64,000 nucleotides of DNA. Source: Verticiella alkaliphila. Lineage in GTDB: Bacteria > Pseudomonadota > Gammaproteobacteria > Burkholderiales > Burkholderiaceae_B. Positions 34,067-42,633 of this stretch are shown piece by piece (the first letter of the stretch is position 1; the number at the start of each line of letters is the position of its first letter). Location: positions 17,556-81,555 of the forward strand of contig NZ_JADCNH010000019.1 of the NCBI RefSeq assembly GCF_018904615.1, given 5' to 3'. The notes under the pieces were generated by a model. That model was not told the origin of the DNA and ran no database searches. It saw only the letters and a program-made list of their open reading frames with translations. Both the position numbers and the translations under genes were made by a program.

Positions 34067-34916
34067 CGTTGAGCCATCTGTGCGAGTCGTGGTGCTCGAT
34101 AGCATCACCAAGCTTGATGCCGCCCACGCAGGGCAGGTGGTGGTCGCGGCGTCGCATGGCGGCGCTTACCCCGGATACCTCGCCGCGCGCGGCGGTGTGC
34201 GCGCCGTCATCCTCAATGATGCTGGCCTGGGCAAGGACGACGCGGGCATCGACGCCCTGGCCTTCCTTGCGGCGCTGGGCATTCCCGCTGCCGCCGCGGC
34301 TCACCAGAGCGCGCGGATCGGGGATGGCGCCGATCTTCTCGCCAGCGGACGACTCAGCCGGATCAATGCACCCGCTGCGGGCGCGGGGTGCCAGCCCGGC
34401 ATGGCCGTCGCCGAGGCGGCCCAACGCTTGCGCGTCCATCGACCGCTCGCGTCTGCCATCGGCATCCCGACGCAGGCCGAAGCCCGGCACGACCTGGTCC
34501 CCGGGGCAGCGGTGCCCGTTGCCGGCCTCGACTCCGTGTCGCTGCTCGCGCCAGGCGACCGTGGCGCGATCGTCGTGACCGCCTCACACGGCGGCGTGCT
34601 GGCCCAGAGCGGCAGCGACAGCGTTGCGCACCCGGTGCTTGCCGTGTCGTTCCACGACGCGGGCGGGGGCAAGGATGACGCCGGTTATGGCCGTCTGCCG
34701 TTGCTGCAGGCGCGCGGGCTGGCCGCCGTCACCGTGGCTGGACACAGCGCCCGCATCGGCGATGCGCGCTCCTGCTACGTGGACGGCGTGCTCTCGCGCG
34801 CCAACGCCTGCGCCCAGGCGCTGGGCGCGCGTGAGGGCATGCGTCTGAAGGCTTTCATCGCCGGGCTGCTGGCTCGGCACGAACACACACACCAGGAGAC
34901 CCAGGAAGATGTCTGA
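34062..34916 (+). CDS. uncharacterised protein with internal tandem duplication
   Basis: This 284-residue protein is unknown to me. It consists of two copies of about 145 residues. Copy 1 has LDSI (12), VVVAASHGG (26-34), LNDAGLGKDDAG (51-62) and SARIGD (83-88); copy 2 has LDSV (156), VVTASHGG (171-178), FHDAGGGKDDAG (197-208) and SARIGD (229-234). Conserved Ser, His, Asp, Lys and Arg look like an active site or ligand pocket, possibly one per copy. There is no signal peptide or membrane segment. The ATG at 34062 lies inside an IclR operator, with GGGGTG about 10 bases upstream. It overlaps the start of the thiamine-diphosphate enzyme by 8 bases, so the two are likely made together and act in one step or complex. 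Confidence 0.8.
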   Translation: MDVEPSVRVVVLDSITKLDAAHAGQVVVAASHGGAYPGYLAARGGVRAVILNDAGLGKDDAGIDALAFLAALGIPAAAAAHQSARIGDGADLLASGRLSRINAPAAGAGCQPGMAVAEAAQRLRVHRPLASAIGIPTQAEARHDLVPGAAVPVAGLDSVSLLAPGDRGAIVVTASHGGVLAQSGSDSVAHPVLAVSFHDAGGGKDDAGYGRLPLLQARGLAAVTVAGHSARIGDARSCYVDGVLSRANACAQALGAREGMRLKAFIAGLLARHEHTHQETQEDV

Positions 34917-36629
34917 AACGCTCGAAATCACCGGCGGCGAGGCGATCGCACGCATGTTCGCCGCCCACGAGGTGGGCCCAATGTTCGGCATGGGCGGTTT
35001 TCAACTGCTGCCGTTCTATGACGCCGCGCGCGTATCGGGCTGGACCACCACCTCATCAACGACGAGCGTTGTGGCATCTTTGCAGCGGATGCCTATGCCA
35101 AGACGACGGGCCGCCCAGGTGCTGTGGACGCCACGCTCGGCCCCGGCGCCACCAATCTCGCCACCGGCCTGGCCGAAGCCTACAACGCCGGTACGCCCGT
35201 CGTTGCCTTGGTGGGCGATGCGCATCGCGCGCATGCCTGGAAGAACATGACGCAGGAGGCACGCCAACTGGAGTTGCTGCGTCCCGTGTGCAAGGAGGTG
35301 ATCCGTGTCGAGCGTATCGAGCGTATTCCGGAGCTGGTGCGCCGCGCCTTCACGGTGGCCACCCACGGTCGGCCTGGGCCGGTGGTGCTGGACGTACCGG
35401 AAGACATCGCGCATGACATCCATGCGTTCCCCGCAGACACCTTCCACGCCGACCCGGCCAGCCGCCGCATTCCCGCGCTGCGCACGCGCCCGGGTCTGCC
35501 GGAGCTGCACGCGGCTGCCAAGCTGCTCTCGAAAGCCAATCGACCTTTGATGCTGTGTGGCGGCGGTGTGCACCTGAGCGATGCCGCGGCCACCGTGCAA
35601 GCCTTTGCCGAAGCGCTCGGCATTCCCGTTGCCCACACCATGAGCGGCAAGGGCGCCATCGCCTGCACGCACCCCTTGAGCGCAGGGCTCTTCGGCCGCT
35701 ACAGCCGCATTGCGAACGATCTCATTGCCAAGGCCGACTGCCTCTTCGTGGTGGGCTGCAAGCTCGGGGAAGTGGCCACCCGCCGCTACGATCTGCTGCC
35801 CGCTGGCGTGCCCATCATTCATCTGGACATCCTCGCCGAGGAGTTCGACCGCACCACGGCCCCCACGGTGCGGCTCTGGGGCGACGTCGGCGCCACGCTG
35901 GACGAGCTGCGCACCCTGCTGAGCGCGCGCACAGACGGGCGCCTTGCCTACGCGGCGGAGGTTGGCGAGCGCATGCACACCTGGCGGGAATCCGTCAGCG
36001 CCAAGCTCGAATCGGACGACACCCCCGTCGGCATGGCGCGCCTCCTGCACGAGGTGAATGCCTGGTTGCCCGAGGATGGCGTGCTGGTGGCCGATGGCGG
36101 GTTCGCCGCGCACTGGAGCGGCCTGCTTTTCGATACCAAGCGTGCGGGACGAGGATTCGTGCCGGATCGCGGGTTCGCCTCGATCGGCTACGGCATTCCA
36201 GGCGCCATCGGGGCGGCACTGGGCGCGCGCGGTCGCCAGGTGGTGAGCCTCACGGGCGACGGCGGCTGCAACATGTCGCTGGGCGAGCTCGAGACGGCCG
36301 TGCGCATGAAGCTGGGCTTTGCCCTCATCGTCGTGAACAACGCCGCATCAGGCTACATCAAGGCCTTGCAGCATTTGATGTACGGCCCTGGAAGCTATCA
36401 ATCGTCAGATCTCAACGAGACCAACTACGCCACCGTGGCCCAGGCGCTGGGCTGCCAGGGCGTGCGGGTGGAGCACCCGGGCCAGATCCGCGAGGCGCTG
36501 CAGAAGGCTTCCGCATGCACGGATCGGCCTACCGTGATCGACGTGGTCGTCACGCGCGACCCCGCGCATATGCTGCCCGGGGTGGACAGCCGCGCGGCCA
36601 AGATCAAGCCAGGCGATCGTATCGCCTGA
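34909..36629 (+). pseudogene. thiamine-diphosphate enzyme (acetolactate synthase-like), frameshifted
   Basis: The gene starts at ATG 34909 (ribosome binding site AGGAAG) and reads GGEAIARMFAAHEVGPMFGMGG. Near 35038-35042 one base is missing: the protein continues in the next frame as LDHHLINDERCGIFAADAYA up to the stop at 36629. With one base restored it would be about 573 residues. The N-terminal domain holds the cofactor-activating Glu (INDER). The central domain follows, and the C-terminal domain has the thiamine-diphosphate motif GDGGCNM ending in VVNNAASG. Members decarboxylate 2-oxo acids or join them to an acceptor; the substrate is not evident. The lesion is in a GGG run, so sequencing error is as likely as decay. 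A GTG at 35124 could give a fragment without the catalytic Glu. Confidence 0.88.
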
Positions 36630-36678
36630 GCGCAGCCGGCCCATCAGGGCATCGATTCGACAACAACAGGAGACAACG

Positions 36679-37656
36679 ATGATCCGCCGCCACTTCCTCA
36701 CCGCTGCCGGCCTTGCCTTCGCAGCCGTTGCCTTGCCGGCCGCGGCCGCTCAGGACAGCTTTCCCTCCCGCCCCATCACGCTGGTCGTGCCGTTCCCGCC
36801 GGGCGGCACCTCCGACGTCGTGGGCCGCATCTTTGCCGACGCGCTCTCACGCGAGATCGGCCAGACCGTGGTGGTGGAGAACCGCGGTGGGGCTGGCGGC
36901 ACGATCGGCGCGCGCACGGTGGCCAGTGCCGCGCCGGACGGCTACACGCTGCTGCTGGGCACCTCCAGCACCAACGGCACCAATTCGGCGGTCTACAAGA
37001 ACCTGCCGTACGACGCGGTGAAGGATTTCACGCCCATCACACAGATCATCCGTGTGCCGGGTGTCATCGCCGCCACCAAGTCCTTCCCCGCCAAGGATTA
37101 CGAGGCCTTCGTGAAGCTCGTCAAAGCGTCGCCAGGCAAGTTCTCGTATGCGTCCTCCGGCAACGGCGGTGCCACGCACATGGCGATGGAGTACTACAAG
37201 TCGCTCACCGGGCTCGAGATCATGCACGTGCCGTATCGCGGCACCGGCCCGGCGCTCAACGACGTCATGGCGGGGCAGGTGGAGATGATCTGGGATACGG
37301 CCGCGTCTTCCATGCCCCACATTCAGTCCGGGGCACTCGTGCCCATCCTCGTGGCGGGCAAGGAGCGGCTGTCGCAGATCCCGAATGTTCCCATCGCGGC
37401 CGATGTCGGCCTGGCCGAGTACGACGCGGAGATGTGGAACGGCGTGCTCGGCCCGGCCGGCCTGCCGGCCGACGTGCTCGCCAAACTCAATGCGGCGGCC
37501 GTGAAGGCACTGGCCCAGCCCGAGGTGCGTCAGCGCTATGCCAACATCGGGGCCTACGTCATCGCCGACACGCCCGATGAATTCCGCGAGGTGGTCACGG
37601 CCGACGTCGAGAAGTGGCGCAAGGTGGCCGAATTCGCCAAGATCTCGGTGGATTGA
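36679..37656 (+). CDS. Bug-type periplasmic solute receptor
   Basis: The 325-residue product starts with IRRHFLTAAGLAFAAVA, an export signal whose RR pair is weakly Tat-like, cleaved near AAAAQDSF. VVPFPPGGTSDVVGR, ENRGGAGGTIG, LPYDAVKDF and VPYRGTGP are the Bug loops. The ribosome binding site is AGGAGA. It lies 49 bases after the thiamine-diphosphate gene and 1 base before an SDR gene, so it should import or sense the substrate of this IclR-controlled operon. Confidence 0.93.
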   Translation: MIRRHFLTAAGLAFAAVALPAAAAQDSFPSRPITLVVPFPPGGTSDVVGRIFADALSREIGQTVVVENRGGAGGTIGARTVASAAPDGYTLLLGTSSTNGTNSAVYKNLPYDAVKDFTPITQIIRVPGVIAATKSFPAKDYEAFVKLVKASPGKFSYASSGNGGATHMAMEYYKSLTGLEIMHVPYRGTGPALNDVMAGQVEMIWDTAASSMPHIQSGALVPILVAGKERLSQIPNVPIAADVGLAEYDAEMWNGVLGPAGLPADVLAKLNAAAVKALAQPEVRQRYANIGAYVIADTPDEFREVVTADVEKWRKVAEFAKISVD

Positions 37657-37657
37657 G

Positions 37658-38452
37658 ATGCATCGACGATTCCAGGACAAGATCGTCGTGGTGTTCGGGG
37701 CCGGCTCCTCCGGCCCTGGCTGGGGCAACGGCAAGGCCGCTGCGGCGCTCTACGCCCGTGAGGGCGCTCACGTCTATGCCATCGACATTGCCGCCGACGC
37801 CGCACGGGAGACTGCCGCCGCCATTGCCAGCGAAGGCAACGCGTGCACGCCATTGACGGCCGACGTCACCCACGGCGATCAGATCGCCGAGGTGGTGCGA
37901 CAGGTACTCGCTCAACACGACCGCATCGACGTGCTGCACAACAATGTCGGCATCACGGCCATGGGCGACCCGGTCGAGGCCAGCGAGGAAAGCTGGCATC
38001 GCGTGCTCGACACCAATCTCACCGGCGTCTTCCTCACGTGCAAGCATGTGCTGCCGAGCATGATGGAGCATGGCGGCGGCAGCATCGTGAACATCTCCTC
38101 GCTCGCGTCCATCCAGGTCAACCAGTACCCGTACACCTCGTATTACGCGGCCAAGGGCGGGCTGAACCAGATGACACGCTCGCTTGCCGTGCACTACGCG
38201 CCGCATGGCATCCGCGTCAATGCCGTCCTGCCCGGGGTCATCGATACACCGCTGATCTACCAGCAGATCGCCGGGCAGTTCCAGGATGTCGAGGCCATGC
38301 GCGCCAAGCGCAACGCCGCGAGCCCCATGCAGCGCATGGGCACGGCGTGGGACGTGGCCAAGGCGGCGCTGTTCCTGGCATCGGACGATGCGGCGTACAT
38401 CACGGGTGTGTGCTTGCCGGTGGACGGCGGCAAGGCGTGCTGGGGGCGGTGA
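37658..38452 (+). CDS. SDR-family oxidoreductase with unusual glycine loop
   Basis: The 264-residue protein is a short-chain dehydrogenase with DTNLTGVF, Ser in NISSLAS and YYAAKGG for catalysis. The cofactor loop is longer than normal: VFGAGSSGPGWGNGKA replaces TGxxxGIG, with an added Gly-Pro-Gly-Trp. NNVG replaces NNAG. It starts 1 base after the Bug stop codon, so it is tightly coupled to the IclR operon. It probably reduces or oxidises the product of the thiamine-diphosphate enzyme, which would form or consume a hydroxyketone; this is an inference from order. Confidence 0.9.
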   Translation: MHRRFQDKIVVVFGAGSSGPGWGNGKAAAALYAREGAHVYAIDIAADAARETAAAIASEGNACTPLTADVTHGDQIAEVVRQVLAQHDRIDVLHNNVGITAMGDPVEASEESWHRVLDTNLTGVFLTCKHVLPSMMEHGGGSIVNISSLASIQVNQYPYTSYYAAKGGLNQMTRSLAVHYAPHGIRVNAVLPGVIDTPLIYQQIAGQFQDVEAMRAKRNAASPMQRMGTAWDVAKAALFLASDDAAYITGVCLPVDGGKACWGR

Positions 38453-38512
38453 TGCCCGGTCGGTGATGGCGGCGCGCGACCTCGGGGTCAGGCGCCGCCA
38501 TCGGCGCGTCAG

Positions 38513-39487
38513 CTATTGCGGCACGATCCCCGCCGCATCCGCTACCTGCTTGAACCGCGCCTGCTCGGATTTCTGAAAGGCCAGCATCTCTTCCGGCGTG
38601 GTCGGCATGGGCAGGCTGCCCTCGCGGGCGAGGAACGCCCGTGATTCCGGACGGCTCATGATTTCGGTCATGGCGTCGGACAGCACCTTGGTGACGTCCG
38701 GTGGTGTCTGGCTGTGCACATAGAAGGACGTCCAGCTGTAGGTTTCGTAATCGGGAAAGCCGGATTCCTTGAACGTGGGTACGTTCGGCAAGCTGGGGTG
38801 GCGGCTGCCGCCAGACACGGCCAATGCCTTGAGCTTGCCGGTGTTGATGAGCTCGATTGCTGCGCTCAGATTCAGCATGGCCGCGTCCAAGCGGCCTCCG
38901 ACGACGTCGGTGATGATCGCTGCTTGTCCTTTGTACGGGATGTTCGTGTATTTGAACTTGCCGACATCGGCCAGCCACGCCGTGGCGAGTTCGTACCCCG
39001 CCGAGTAGGTTCCCACGGAGATCGGCTGCCTGGCTTCTTGTGCCTTCGCCACGAACTGCCTCAGGGTGTCGACCCCGGGCTCCTCCTTCACGACCAGCAC
39101 ATTCATGCCCTTGGCCAGGCCGGCCAGGGGCTTGAAGTCGTTGTATGGATCGTAGGGCAGGTCCTTCATCACCACGGGATTCACGCTGAAAGGCGAGCTG
39201 CTCGCCAACACGATGGTGTAGCCATCGGCAGGCATGGCCTTGACCATGCTCAGCGCCACGATGCCGCCTGCCCCCGGCTTGTTCTCGACCACGACCGCGC
39301 GCCCCAGGAGCCGTCCGAGCTGGTCGCCGAAGTGGCGCGCGCCGGTGTCGGATCCGCTGCCCGGTGTGAAAGGAACGATGACGCGGATCTCGCGGTTGGG
39401 GAAATCCTGCGCGCTTTGCGCGAAGGCGGGACCGCAGGTGACGGCAGCCGTCAGCGTGGCATACGCCAGCGCACGAAAAACGTTCAT
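38513..39487 (-). CDS. Bug-type periplasmic solute receptor
   Basis: The 324-residue product has a signal peptide cleaved near AFAQSAQDF. The first loop is VIVPFTPGSGSDTGAR, with Ser-Gly-Ser instead of the common GGxx, then ENKPGAGG and IPYKGQ. It is divergent from the crotonase/acyl-CoA dehydrogenase operon, with 74 bases between the starts, and an inverted repeat in that region is likely to control both. Its ligand is probably the acid degraded by that operon. Confidence 0.92.
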   Translation of the reverse strand: MNVFRALAYATLTAAVTCGPAFAQSAQDFPNREIRVIVPFTPGSGSDTGARHFGDQLGRLLGRAVVVENKPGAGGIVALSMVKAMPADGYTIVLASSSPFSVNPVVMKDLPYDPYNDFKPLAGLAKGMNVLVVKEEPGVDTLRQFVAKAQEARQPISVGTYSAGYELATAWLADVGKFKYTNIPYKGQAAIITDVVGGRLDAAMLNLSAAIELINTGKLKALAVSGGSRHPSLPNVPTFKESGFPDYETYSWTSFYVHSQTPPDVTKVLSDAMTEIMSRPESRAFLAREGSLPMPTTPEEMLAFQKSEQARFKQVADAAGIVPQ

Positions 39488-39508
39488 GATGTCTCCAAAT
39501 AATATATG

Positions 39509-39548
39509 TGTGTTTTTTTATATTCTATGCGTATCATAAAAAAACACA
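39509..39548. promoter_or_regulatory. 13-bp inverted repeat with T/A tracts in a divergent promoter
   Basis: TGTGTTTTTTTAT (39509-39521) and ATAAAAAAACACA (39536-39548) are perfect inverted repeats around 14 bases. They sit between the Bug start (39487) and the crotonase start (39562) in the most AT-rich stretch of the window. Possible roles are an operator for the IclR protein encoded at 46149, an intrinsically bent UP-like promoter element, or a hairpin in the transcripts. The sequence does not decide among these. Confidence 0.5.
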
Positions 39549-39561
39549 ACACGAGGAAGCC

Positions 39562-40347
39562 ATGAACAGCCCCCAGTTCGGAGACCTGTCCGTCGAGCAC
39601 CACGGCCACGTTGCGATCGTGCAAATGCAACGCCCGCCCAACAATTTCTTTGACCTCGCGCTGATCCGCGCCCTGGCAGACCAGTTCGACGCACTGGCCG
39701 CAGACGGCCATACCCGCGCCATCGTCCTGGCAGCGCAAGGCAAGGCCTTCTGCGCGGGTGCCGATTTCGCAGGCAACGGTGATCGGGATCCCGGCAGTCT
39801 CTATGCGCAAGCCATCCGCCTCTTTCGTTGCCCGCTACCTGTGGTGGCCGCCATCCAGGGGCCGGTCATCGGCGGCGGGGTGGGCTTGGCGCTCGCCGCA
39901 GATTTCCGGGTCACGTGCCCGGGCGCCCGGTTTAGCGTGAACTTCAATCGCCTGGGGATTCATCCGGGATTCGGCCTCACCGTGACGTTGCCCCGCCTGG
40001 TCGGCCAGCAGCAGGCCGCCCTGCTGCTCTACACGGGGCGCCGGATCGATGGCACCGAGGCCATGCGCATCGGCCTGGCCGACGTGCTCGTGGACGAAGC
40101 CGATGCCGTGCGCATGGCTGCGCTGCAACTGGCCGAGGAGATCGCAGCCTCTGCGCCTCTGGCGGTGCGAGACACGCGCGCTTCGTTGCGCCGCGGCCTG
40201 GCCGATGCGGTCGCCGATGCCGTGCAACGGGAATGTGCGTGCCAGGAAGTGCATTTCGTCACGGCGGACTTCAAGGAGGGTGTCAAAGCTGCCGCAGAGC
40301 GGCGCACGCCAGTCTTCACCGGCCAGCCGGCAGGGGATGCGGCATGA
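39562..40347 (+). CDS. crotonase-family protein lacking both hydratase Glu residues
   Basis: The 261-residue protein keeps the crotonase fold: AFCAGADFAG for CoA and GGGVGLALAADFRV for the oxyanion loop. The first catalytic Glu (usually GGGLELA) is Gly and the second (usually PEVxLG) is Asn (NFNRLGIHPG). Classical hydration is therefore unlikely; isomerase, hydrolase or C-C cleaving crotonases often lack one or both. GAGGAAG precedes ATG 39562, and the frame is open upstream only through the promoter region. Its stop overlaps the next start as ATGA. Confidence 0.88.
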   Translation: MNSPQFGDLSVEHHGHVAIVQMQRPPNNFFDLALIRALADQFDALAADGHTRAIVLAAQGKAFCAGADFAGNGDRDPGSLYAQAIRLFRCPLPVVAAIQGPVIGGGVGLALAADFRVTCPGARFSVNFNRLGIHPGFGLTVTLPRLVGQQQAALLLYTGRRIDGTEAMRIGLADVLVDEADAVRMAALQLAEEIAASAPLAVRDTRASLRRGLADAVADAVQRECACQEVHFVTADFKEGVKAAAERRTPVFTGQPAGDAA

Positions 40348-41438
40348 TCGACTTCTCCCTCGACGGCGACACCACCCTCATCGTGCAAGCCGCCCGGCGC
40401 TATGCGCAGGCCGAGCTGGCGCCCCAGCAACGCGCTTTCGAAGCTGCCGGCAGCATCTGCGCGCCCACCTGGCAGGCCGCCGCAGAGATGGGACTGCTGC
40501 GCGCCTGCTGGCGTGACGAGCACGGCGGCAGCGGCCTGGGCTGGGGTGCCTGGATCGACGTTCTGAGCGAGATCGCGCAGGGTGATGCCGCCGCTGCGGT
40601 GGCGATCGACAGCGCCGGTGCCGGCTACGACGCGCTCTGGCAGGCGGGGCATGAGGCCTGGGTGCGCGAGTTTCTTGCACTTGAACCCGGGGCTCACGGC
40701 GCACAGCACCCCGTCGTGGTCCACGACCTGCAGGGCCGACTGACGCACACGGACGCGGGGCGGATCGACGGTGTGATGCCATGGGTCAGCACGGCGCGCG
40801 CCGATCTCGTCGTGGTGGTGGGAGCTACAGGCGTGCACGTCGTGCGCGAGGGCTTCACTCTCGAGCCCGTCTCTGCGCTGGCGCTGCAAGGCGCCGGGTC
40901 ATCGCGTCTGCGGTTCGAGCAGGCACCTGTCGCCGCGAGCCAGCCAGATGCCAGTCTGGCCGAATCGATACTCGCGCGTTCGCGGCTGCGCCAAGCCGCC
41001 ATCCTGCTGGGCGTGCTGCAGGCGGCGTCGGTCTATGCCCGTGAGTACGCCTTGCAGCGCGTCGCCTTCGGCAAGCCCATCGCGCACCACCAGGCGCTGG
41101 CGTTTCTCTTGGTCGACATGAACAGCGCCGCCGAGCAGACGCGCAGCCTCGTCCAGCTGGCGGCCTGCCGACTGGACGCTGGCGATGACGCCATCGAGGC
41201 CTGCAACCAGGCCTTCATTCAAGCCTGCGACGCTGGACACTTTGTGGGACCAAATGCCGTGCAGATCCTGGGTGCTGCGGGCTTCATGCGTGACTATCCG
41301 GTCGAAAAATTCATGCGCGAACTGACGGCGCTGGCACTGGCCTTGGGCGGCGCCGACGCAACGCGCGACACGCTGAATCGGCAGGTCGCCCTGCCGGCAT
41401 CCCTCGACTGGCTGCCCGCCGACGCGGAGGTGGCGTGA
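40344..41438 (+). CDS. acyl-CoA dehydrogenase-like subunit without catalytic Glu
   Basis: The 364-residue protein has the acyl-CoA dehydrogenase fold but is divergent: AAEMGLLRACWRDEHGGSG in the N-terminal helices, RVAFGKPIAHHQALAFLLVDM and LGAAGFMRDYPVEKF in the C-terminal helices, and no EGT-type catalytic Glu before the end. It overlaps the crotonase gene by 4 bases, and its stop TGA shares bases with the ATG of the next dehydrogenase gene. Paired dehydrogenase genes in which only one keeps the Glu form alpha2-beta2 enzymes for bulky or ring-bearing CoA esters. I infer that this is the non-catalytic partner. Confidence 0.85.
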   Translation: MIDFSLDGDTTLIVQAARRYAQAELAPQQRAFEAAGSICAPTWQAAAEMGLLRACWRDEHGGSGLGWGAWIDVLSEIAQGDAAAAVAIDSAGAGYDALWQAGHEAWVREFLALEPGAHGAQHPVVVHDLQGRLTHTDAGRIDGVMPWVSTARADLVVVVGATGVHVVREGFTLEPVSALALQGAGSSRLRFEQAPVAASQPDASLAESILARSRLRQAAILLGVLQAASVYAREYALQRVAFGKPIAHHQALAFLLVDMNSAAEQTRSLVQLAACRLDAGDDAIEACNQAFIQACDAGHFVGPNAVQILGAAGFMRDYPVEKFMRELTALALALGGADATRDTLNRQVALPASLDWLPADAEVA

Positions 41439-42615
41439 TGGAACTGACCTACTCATCCTCGGACCGGGACCGCATCGCCACCCTGCGCGCCTGGGGGCGG
41501 GAGCATTTCCGTCCCGCTGGCCTGCGCGCGGATCGCAACGGCGAGGCGCTCCCGGTCGGCGATCCTTTCTTCGACACGGCCTTGTCGCTGGGGTATGGTC
41601 GGGCCACCTGGCGGCCGGAAGGCCACCCGGCAGAGCCCCACCCGGTCCGCACGCCAAGCGCGGTGCTGAACGTCATCCTGGCCGAGGAAAGCGCGTACTG
41701 GGACCGCGGCATCGGTGTCGCGCTGCCCGGCCCAGGGCTGGGCGAGGCCCCCGTCCTCATCATGGGCACGGAGGAGCAGAAACAGCGGTTCCTCACGCCC
41801 TTCCTGGCACCCGAGAAGCCCATCTGGGCAGCCTTTGCCATGACGGAGCCTTCGGGCGGATCGGATGTCGCCAACATCAAGACCCGCGCGCATCAGGAGG
41901 GCGATCACTGGGTGCTCAACGGCGCGAAGGCATTCTCGGGCAACGCGGCGCGCGCAGAGTGGACTGTGGTCTTCGCCACTGTGGATCCCAAGTTGGGCCG
42001 GGCAGGGCACCGGGCCTTCGTGGTGCCGCGCGCACACCGGGGTTCACGGGCTTTCGGGCCGAGAAGAAAATGGGCCTGAAAGCCTATGAGTCGACCTCGT
42101 TCTTCCTGGAGGATTGCCGGGTGCCGGCGGAGAACCTGTTGGGCGGAGAAGCCCACTACACGCAGCGCACGGGCTTCAAGGGCGCCATGCAGACGTTCAA
42201 TTCGGGGCGCCCCACGATTGCCGGCATGGCCGTGGGCATCGGTCGTGCCGCGCTGGATGAGTTGCTCGTGCATCTGCGCGAGAGTGGTCTGCAGCACGAC
42301 ACCCGGATCCGTGACCGTTTCGACACCGTGCGGCGCAAGCTCCAGGCGGCCTACCTTCTGGCATTGAAGGCGGCCTGGATGGCTGACGCAAAGCAGCCGA
42401 ACCTGCTGGAGGCGTCGATGGCCAAAGCGTTGGGCCCCACGGCGGCGCTGGAGGCCACGCAGCTGGGCATGGACGTCATCGGCATCACAGGCGCCCCCGA
42501 GGGCTCGCTCATCGAGAAGCTCTACCGCGACGTGAAAGCCATGGACATCGTCGAAGGCACGGGGCAGATCCAGCGCGTCGTGATGGCGCGTCAGCTCGTG
42601 CGTCTGCCCAACTGA
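41438..42615 (+). pseudogene. acyl-CoA dehydrogenase (catalytic partner), frameshifted
   Basis: Starting at ATG 41438 (GGAGG upstream), the protein reads MTEPSGGSDVANIKTRA and HRAFVVPR, then loses its frame near 42026-42032 in CCGCGCGCAC. Restoring one G gives GTPGFTGFRAEKKMGLKAY, and the rest continues to the stop at 42615 with the catalytic Glu in DIVEGTGQIQ. The intact protein would have about 392 residues. As sequenced, the first frame ends at 42079 after 213 codons. It belongs with the preceding Glu-less subunit as a probable heteromeric dehydrogenase. A sequencing error in the GC-only stretch is likely, since everything around it is well preserved. Confidence 0.88.
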
Positions 42616-42633
42616 CGTCATCGGAGCCAACAT

